From JANYGM01 sp043764015 (lineage in GTDB: Bacteria > Bacteroidota > Bacteroidia > Cytophagales > Thermonemataceae): a stretch of DNA of 64,000 bases. The stretch lies in contig JAYUKY010000104.1 in assembly GCA_043764015.1 (NCBI GenBank), forward strand, positions 36,642-100,641, given 5' to 3'. This document shows positions 59,136 to 64,000 of the stretch, piece by piece. A program made the translations under genes and the position numbers. The notes under the pieces are model-generated. The model worked only from the letters and a program-made list of their open reading frames with translations, did no database searches and was not told where the DNA came from. Numbering within the stretch: the first letter of the stretch is position 1; every line of letters starts with the position of its first letter.

Positions 59136-59774
59136 ATGAATATTCCTTTTCTTCTTACTTTTTTATTGATATTTGGCTTATTTTCTTGCAATAATACGAA
59201 AGATAATACAAAAAACAATAAAGACAGTTTAAAAAACAGTACTAATAATAGCTCAAAAGACAGCATAAAAATCTCCACAGATACTATAAAAGTGGTTATT
59301 GGAGAAGATACTACCAAAACTTTTTATAATAATGTGGGTGATTCTCTTTTGGTGGAAGAAACTGAATTTCGCATACGTTTCCCGTTTCCGCCTATACGTG
59401 AGGAAGATAAAGAAGATAAAAGTGTGGAATACATCATTTCAGATGAGAAAGGCACACAAAATTATGCGCTTATCTACAAAGATTTTTCTAAGGAAGAAAT
59501 TGGAAAACCTGATGAATTTTTGAATAAAGCCCGTTTGGGAATGATTGGTAAGTTTAGAGGTCATAAGGAAATAAATCTAAATGCAGAAATAGACCAAAGT
59601 GGATTCAAAGGTTATGCTATTCGTGCAGGAAATAAAGCCAAAGGCTACTTTGTTTACCGTATTTTTCTTATCAAAAACCGACTTTATCAGATTTTTATTG
59701 TGGATATGAACAGATACCCCACAGAAAGAGAAACAGACAAATTTATTGGTACTTTTGAGATAAAAACGAAGTAA
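59136..59774 (+). CDS. Lipoprotein of unknown function
   Basis: The protein has 212 residues. The lipobox is in LLIFGLFSC (Cys near residue 19), followed by a long Asn/Lys/Ser-rich tether (about 20-60). The mature domain (about 75-212) is alpha/beta, with FRIRFPFPPIREEDKED and a final VDMNRYPTERETDKFIGTFE. It resembles DUF-type lipoproteins that check a field of the form error-in-percent, but no family is recognised. The stop codon is immediately followed by the ATG of the next gene (TAAATG), indicating translational coupling. Confidence 0.6.
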   Translation: MNIPFLLTFLLIFGLFSCNNTKDNTKNNKDSLKNSTNNSSKDSIKISTDTIKVVIGEDTTKTFYNNVGDSLLVEETEFRIRFPFPPIREEDKEDKSVEYIISDEKGTQNYALIYKDFSKEEIGKPDEFLNKARLGMIGKFRGHKEINLNAEIDQSGFKGYAIRAGNKAKGYFVYRIFLIKNRLYQIFIVDMNRYPTERETDKFIGTFEIKTK

Positions 59775-60329
59775 ATGGGAATTTTAGAGAGGATAACAGC
59801 ACTATTCAAACAGTATGAGCCTTCACAAGAAGAAATACAGATATTTGAAGCTCAAAAGAAAGAAAATAATATAACCAAAGATACTACAAATTATAAATTT
59901 TCCAATTTGGTGATTTGTCAGTCTATTCCTCTTGAAAAAAAGATAATTGAAATGTATCAACAAATATCTTTTCGTTATGAAATTAGTATATCACTAAATA
60001 GAATGATATATGAAGTGGAGTTTTTAGGAGGGGTGGTTTTATCTAAGAGAATAGTGATTAAGAGCAATGAAAATATTATCAATGCCATTGAAAATATCCT
60101 TGCAGAACATAATTTTTTAGGTTTTAAGAAAAATGAGCTAATGTTTGATTGTTCTCCATCTTTTCATAGTGATGTAAAATCAGTTACATTATGTAAAAAC
60201 GAGCAACAAATTGGGTTTAGTACAAGTGATTACCATTATCAACAATTTGATGTTATGTATGAGAAATTACAGAATATTTTAGAATCAAAAAAATATTTTG
60301 ATAAAATGCTTTTGGAGTTTTTAAAATAG
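59775..60329 (+). CDS. Hypothetical cytoplasmic protein
   Basis: The protein has 184 residues with no signal peptide or membrane segment. The N-terminal part is helical (ILERITALFKQYEPSQEEIQ). The middle alternates strands and helices (YEISISLNRMIYEVEFLGGV). The C-terminus is helical (QFDVMYEKLQNILESKKYFD). No family is recognised. It starts at the base after the stop of the lipoprotein gene. The Rpn-type nuclease gene follows after 36 bases, so the four genes 59136-62468 are likely one transcript. Confidence 0.55.
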   Translation: MGILERITALFKQYEPSQEEIQIFEAQKKENNITKDTTNYKFSNLVICQSIPLEKKIIEMYQQISFRYEISISLNRMIYEVEFLGGVVLSKRIVIKSNENIINAIENILAEHNFLGFKKNELMFDCSPSFHSDVKSVTLCKNEQQIGFSTSDYHYQQFDVMYEKLQNILESKKYFDKMLLEFLK

Positions 60330-60365
60330 GTGATTTAAAAAATAGAGAAATTACATAATCCAATA

Positions 60366-61322
60366 ATGAGTTTAGACCCAAAAAATGATATAGTTTTTAA
60401 GAAATTATTTGCGACAGAAGAAAATAAAGACCTTCTAATGGCACTTATAAATAGTATTTTGCCTGCAAATGAACAAATTGTAAAAATAGAACTTCAAAAT
60501 CCTTATCAAGTTTCTGATTATATAACGGGCAAAAACTCCGTTTTGGACATCAAGGCAATAGATGAAAACGGGATTTTTTATGATATTGAGATGCAAATTC
60601 AGCATTATGATTTTTTTGCCAAAAGAATGCTTTTTTATTGGGCAAAAATGTTTAGTAAGCAAATAGACAAATCTCCCAATAAGACCAAACACTATGTTTA
60701 TAAGGAACTTACCAAGTGTATTGTGATAACTTTTATGGATTTTGTTTACTTCAAAGAAGATGAAAAGCATATTAGGTGTTTTTCAATCAAAGATAGAGAA
60801 ACGAATGAAATGCACAAATCTTTGGATTATTTGGATATGTATTTTATTGAACTACTAAAATTTAAGGAGGAATTGACAATTATGAATAATTTAAAAACCG
60901 CACAAGATAAATGGTTAATCTTTCTAAAAAAAGGTTATGACGAAAATGGTATGCCTCAATACCTTTATGATGATGACCCGCTTATAGAAAAAGCAAGAGA
61001 AGAACTCAGAATTATGGATTTGAATTTTGATGAGCAAGAATATTATGAAGGACAACAAAAAAAGATTGCTGACCATAATGCTGTCGTAGAGCAAATAGAA
61101 AGAGAAAAAGCAGAAAATCAAGCAGAAAAGGCAGAAAATCAAGCAGAAAAGGCATTGCTTTTAAAACAAAAGCAAGAATTTGAAGCTAAAAAGCAAGAAT
61201 TTACCATTAAAAATCTGGAAACAGCTAAAAGATTGTTAGAAATGGGCTTAAATAATGAAGTTATAGCAGTTGCTACAATGCTTTCAGAAGACGAAATAGA
61301 AAAAATACGCAAAAAACAATAA
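60366..61322 (+). CDS. Rpn-family (PD-(D/E)XK) recombination-promoting nuclease / transposase-like protein
   Basis: The protein has 318 residues. The N-terminus DPKNDIVFKKLFATEENKDL, with LMALINSIL, is the family signature. The nuclease centre is D...E.Q in SVLDIKAIDENGIFYDIEMQ (near 58-77). The C-terminal third is a coiled coil with a tandem seven-residue repeat (AENQAEK twice, from a 21-base direct repeat at 61110-61151). The final segment, AKRLLEMGLNNEVIAVATML, then SEDEIEKIR, is the usual Rpn/PDDEXK_2 tail. Family members relate to E. coli RpnA-E, and the tail length varies by repeat number. It sits before a MoxR ATPase gene. Confidence 0.85.
   Translation: MSLDPKNDIVFKKLFATEENKDLLMALINSILPANEQIVKIELQNPYQVSDYITGKNSVLDIKAIDENGIFYDIEMQIQHYDFFAKRMLFYWAKMFSKQIDKSPNKTKHYVYKELTKCIVITFMDFVYFKEDEKHIRCFSIKDRETNEMHKSLDYLDMYFIELLKFKEELTIMNNLKTAQDKWLIFLKKGYDENGMPQYLYDDDPLIEKAREELRIMDLNFDEQEYYEGQQKKIADHNAVVEQIEREKAENQAEKAENQAEKALLLKQKQEFEAKKQEFTIKNLETAKRLLEMGLNNEVIAVATMLSEDEIEKIRKKQ
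61110..61151 (+). repeat. 21-base tandem repeat in the Rpn gene
   Basis: Two perfect copies of GCAGAAAATCAAGCAGAAAAG (first 20 bases GCAGAAAATCAAGCAGAAAA) lie in the coiled-coil region. The repeat is in frame, so gain or loss of a copy changes the length by seven residues. Confidence 0.9.
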
Positions 61323-61343
61323 TAACTTACAACCTAATACTAA

Positions 61344-62468
61344 GTGAAACATAATTATATTTTCTATGGTACAAAAGCCAATACAAAAGAAGTAGAGGAC
61401 TTTTTGCACCACACAATTAAGACAAACGAGCTAGCTGAAAAAGCAGGCAAACGTAAAACGCCTATCTGCATTTGGGGCGAACACGGCATTGGTAAAACGC
61501 AAACCGTTGAGGATTACGCTATTACTAACAATTACAAATATTCCTATATTGCACCTGCGCAATTTGAGGAAATGGGTGATTTGCTAGGAATGCCTTATCT
61601 TGCCAAAACAACGGAAGGACACGAAGTTACTATGATGGCTACGCCTGAATGGGTGCCAACGGAAGAAGGACCTGGAATTTTGTTGATAGATGACGTAAAT
61701 AGGGCTGATGACCGCATTTTGCGTGGGATTATGCAACTTTTGCAAAACTACGAACTTGTAAGCTGGAAACTCCCAAAAGGTTGGCATATTATCCTCACAG
61801 CAAACCCTGATGGTGGTGATTACTCTGTTACGCCAATGGATTTTGCTATGCTTACTCGTATGATGCATATTAGTTTATCTTTTGATGTTAAAAGATGGGC
61901 TTTGTGGGCAGAACGCAATAATATTGATACTCGTGGGATTAGTTTTGTGCTTACTTACCCAGAAATTGTTGTGGGCGGTGAACGTACAACGCCACGTACT
62001 TTGGTGCAGTTTTTTGAAAGTATTGCAGATATTAAAGACTTAAAAGCTAATTTGAGTATTGTCAAAATGCTAGCTGATGCGTGTTTGGATATGAATACTG
62101 TAACAACTTTTATTTCATTTTTGAACAATGATTTGAGTAAACTGATTTCTCCTGACGAAATTTTGGAGGCAAAAGATTTTACGAAAGAGGTTTACGAAAA
62201 AATAAAATCCGTTGTAAATCAGCAAACTAAACGAGTTGATGTACTTTCTGTGATTGTTACGAGGCTTGTCAATGTGTTGGTTTTGAGTAAAGATAAATTT
62301 GATGCCAAAAAAATAGAAAATATCAAAAAATTCCTAAAAATGGACTTTTTGCCAAATGATATGCGCTTAATTGCAGGGCAAGACATAGCTGCATCTAGCA
62401 ATACAAGCCTAAAAGCTATTTTTGCAGATGCAGAACTAGGCAAAATCTTACTCGCAAAAATGAGCTAA
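61344..62468 (+). CDS. MoxR-type AAA+ ATPase
   Basis: The protein has 374 residues with a GTG start at 61344. The AAA+ core has Walker A WGEHGIGKTQTVEDYA (near 46-61), Walker B GILLIDDVNRADDRI (near 111-125) and a sensor-type HIILTANPDGGDYSV (near 147). A helical lid and tail follow. MoxR ATPases act as chaperones for complexes, usually with a VWA-domain partner encoded next door. No VWA gene follows in the window: a TACGAAA array and an insertion sequence come next. The start is 22 bases after the Rpn stop. Confidence 0.85.
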   Translation: MKHNYIFYGTKANTKEVEDFLHHTIKTNELAEKAGKRKTPICIWGEHGIGKTQTVEDYAITNNYKYSYIAPAQFEEMGDLLGMPYLAKTTEGHEVTMMATPEWVPTEEGPGILLIDDVNRADDRILRGIMQLLQNYELVSWKLPKGWHIILTANPDGGDYSVTPMDFAMLTRMMHISLSFDVKRWALWAERNNIDTRGISFVLTYPEIVVGGERTTPRTLVQFFESIADIKDLKANLSIVKMLADACLDMNTVTTFISFLNNDLSKLISPDEILEAKDFTKEVYEKIKSVVNQQTKRVDVLSVIVTRLVNVLVLSKDKFDAKKIENIKKFLKMDFLPNDMRLIAGQDIAASSNTSLKAIFADAELGKILLAKMS

Positions 62469-62520
62469 AAGTAAGTACGAGGTTTGAAGTACGAGGTACG
62501 AAATACAAAGTACAAAAAAT
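62469..62520. repeat. Period-7 array (TACGAGG/TTTGAAG/TACGAAA) downstream of the MoxR gene
   Basis: AAGTACGAGGTTTGAAGTAC, then GAGGTACGAAATACAAAGTAC, starts 6 bases after the stop. It belongs to the same unit type as at 8041-8070 and 35819-35852. Confidence 0.8.
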
Positions 62521-62582
62521 CATATTCTTGTATTAAAACCCTGAAAGGTTAGGCTGTTCAGAAGATATATAAAAATTCCCCC

Positions 62583-62617
62583 TATATTTGTGTTGCAAAA
62601 CATATCTAAATAGGAGG
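62583..62617 (+). promoter_or_regulatory. -7 element and strong Shine-Dalgarno of the transposase gene
   Basis: TATATTTG (62583-62590) matches the host -7 consensus, and TAGGAGG (62611-62617) is a full anti-16S match 5 bases before the ATG. Hardly any other gene in the window has such a site. Confidence 0.6.
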
Positions 62618-62622
62618 AAAAT

Positions 62623-64000
62623 ATGCCCGAAGCCACAGTCAAAATTACGAAAAAAAGTTGGAAAATCAAAGCCGTAGAACGTACTAAAATTATAACGGCT
62701 CAGAATAAACGAATCAAAGAAATTACAGAAAACCGTGATGCTTGGAAGGAGAAATGCAAAGTTGCTAAACAGGCTGAGTTGGAACTGCGCAATTTGTGTG
62801 AAGGTAAGACATCAAAATACCATCATTATTGTAATTCTTTTATTGCTTTATGTGTTGAAATGCAGTCATATGGGGGAATGAGTCTTCGTTGTTGTCGTCA
62901 TTGTTTATCAAGTTTAGTTTTAATTTTTGGTTTCAGTTTTCGTATTCCCAGCCATGTGAGCATTCGTAATTGGGCTTGTAAAGCTGGTTATAGTCGTATT
63001 TATGAAAGGGCGTTAGTAGGTGATGATAAAGGGCAAGAATACGTTATTTGGCTAGATGAGAGCATTTTAATAGGTAGTGAAAAAATATTATTAGTGTTGG
63101 GTATGCCTTTGCACCAAATAGCTTTTACTCGTGCTGTGAACCTGCAAGATGTATGTGTACTAAGCGTGGAAGTGGGTCAGCGTTGGTTAGGAGAAGATAT
63201 AGCTATTATTTTAGCTGATTTATCTACAAAAATAAAAATCAGTTATATGGTAACTGATGGAGGTAACAACTTAGGTAAAGCGGCTAAATTGGGTGCTTAC
63301 ACACAAATACAGGATTGTACACATTGGATAGCCCGTATATTAGAAAAACTATATGCAAAAGATATAACTTTCAAGGCACTCGTGCATCTTATGGGTGAAT
63401 TACGTCAAAAATGGTATTTGAGTGATAAAGCAAGTTATTTACCACCAAAACAAAGAATAAAACTACGTTTTGCTAATATGTTTTCTTTGGTTGATTGGGC
63501 AGAAAAAATGCTTTTACAATGGCATTTACTGCCTTTAGAAGTGCAAAATGCTTGTAATTGGCTACTCAAAAACAAAATTTTTATAGAGGAATTGATAGTA
63601 TTAAAAAATCACTGTGCCACTATTTTAGGTTTACTAAAAACTAAAGGCTTTAATAATACCACTCACCAACATATTTTAGTGTCATTGTTGGTAAACACTA
63701 ACGCAAAGACAGAAAAAGAGATGTATTTTTGCCAAGCCATCACAGTTTATTTGGAAAAACTAGCTGTGCAATTAGCAACTATTTCTGCTAAAACCACTAC
63801 CATTTTATGTTGTTCAGATATTATTGAAAGCGCATTTGGAAAATTTAAACAAAAGATAGCCAAACGGAATACACTAAATATGACTGAATTTATGTTTACA
63901 ATAGCCAATTTTGGAAATCATTTTACAGCACTAGAGCTAGAAAATGCTCTAGAAAAAGTAAGTTTACAGACACTAAAAGACTGGAAAATAAGTAACAAAA
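62623..64000 (+). mobile_element. Insertion sequence transposase (DDE type), 3' end outside the window
   Basis: 459 codons are visible from the ATG at 62623. The start is basic (MPEATVKITKKSWKIKAVER) with a coiled coil, then a helical region. The probable DDE triad is Asp145 (YVIWLDES), Asp212 (YMVTDGGNNL) and Glu402 (CSDIIESAFGKFKQK), giving a long D-E spacing of about 190 residues that fits an inserted helical domain. The IESAFGKFK ending is typical of several transposase groups, but I cannot place the IS family. The left end of the element lies somewhere in 62521-62582 and the right end is outside the window. It interrupts the region behind the MoxR gene. Confidence 0.75.

Noticed and set aside
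1..64000. tRNA or rRNA genes
   Set aside because: I looked for cloverleaf-like segments with the GTTC.A..C T-loop and for conserved rRNA stretches in the gaps and recognised none. A dedicated search was not possible.

Overview
The window looks like chromosomal DNA of a low-GC Bacteroidota bacterium, most likely order Cytophagales. I infer this from family content and signals and have no marker phylogeny. The evidence is: two proteins ending in type IX secretion (T9SS) type A sorting domains, a DUF2723/GT117 membrane protein, DUF5683-like and DUF6252-like proteins, a Bacteroidota-type FtsL, Na+-NQR subunits, promoters of the TTTG / TAnnTTTG type, and almost no Shine-Dalgarno sequences. Coding sequence fills most of the window, on both strands in short runs.

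Layout. 1-3.4 kb (minus): start of rsmA, two small membrane-related genes and lnt. 3.9-8.0 kb (plus): a beta-propeller/Y_Y_Y membrane protein and a lysine/alanine-type dehydrogenase. 8.2-16.7 kb: a lipoprotein, argS with a large insertion, an orphan tolC, an OmpA-like protein and asnS. 16.8-28.7 kb: envelope proteins, a 2OG-Fe(II) oxygenase, a Na/Pi symporter, an SDR, a T4-type polynucleotide kinase-phosphatase, a bioF-like gene carrying an in-frame palindromic repeat, a secreted Cys-rich protein, gdhA and an XRE regulator. 28.7-29.5 kb is a gene-free cluster of palindromes. 29.5-36.5 kb: the DUF2723 protein, ribF and an incomplete Na+-NQR set (nqrCDE). 36.6-53.6 kb: an ankyrin protein, a 3506-residue T9SS adhesin built of nested repeats, an isolated ftsL, a lipoprotein and a T9SS esterase split by a frameshift in an A7 tract. 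53.8-62.5 kb: rplM-rpsI-rpsB, a BON-LysM protein, a biotin carrier domain protein, an EEP hydrolase, and a four-gene run ending in an Rpn-type nuclease and a MoxR ATPase. The window ends inside an insertion sequence.

The most unusual signal is in the non-coding DNA. At about fifteen gene boundaries there are short arrays of period exactly 7 (units such as AATTGTG, ACACCTC, TACGAAA, AACTCAC) that sit against a start or stop codon. Most have the same orientation relative to the adjacent gene, and many carry a related outer tail (AATACA, then often TTGATTAT). Several families of larger palindromic, MITE-like elements are also present, and one has entered the bioF-like reading frame. A second recurring theme is a shared C-terminal tail (LKERE...FKKIAQI..RFA) on otherwise unrelated small proteins.

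Functional links: RibF supplies FMN/FAD next to the flavin-dependent NqrC. The T9SS substrates, OmpA, TolC, Lnt and lipoproteins all belong to the envelope. Everything is read by eye from the sequence; no database search was possible.
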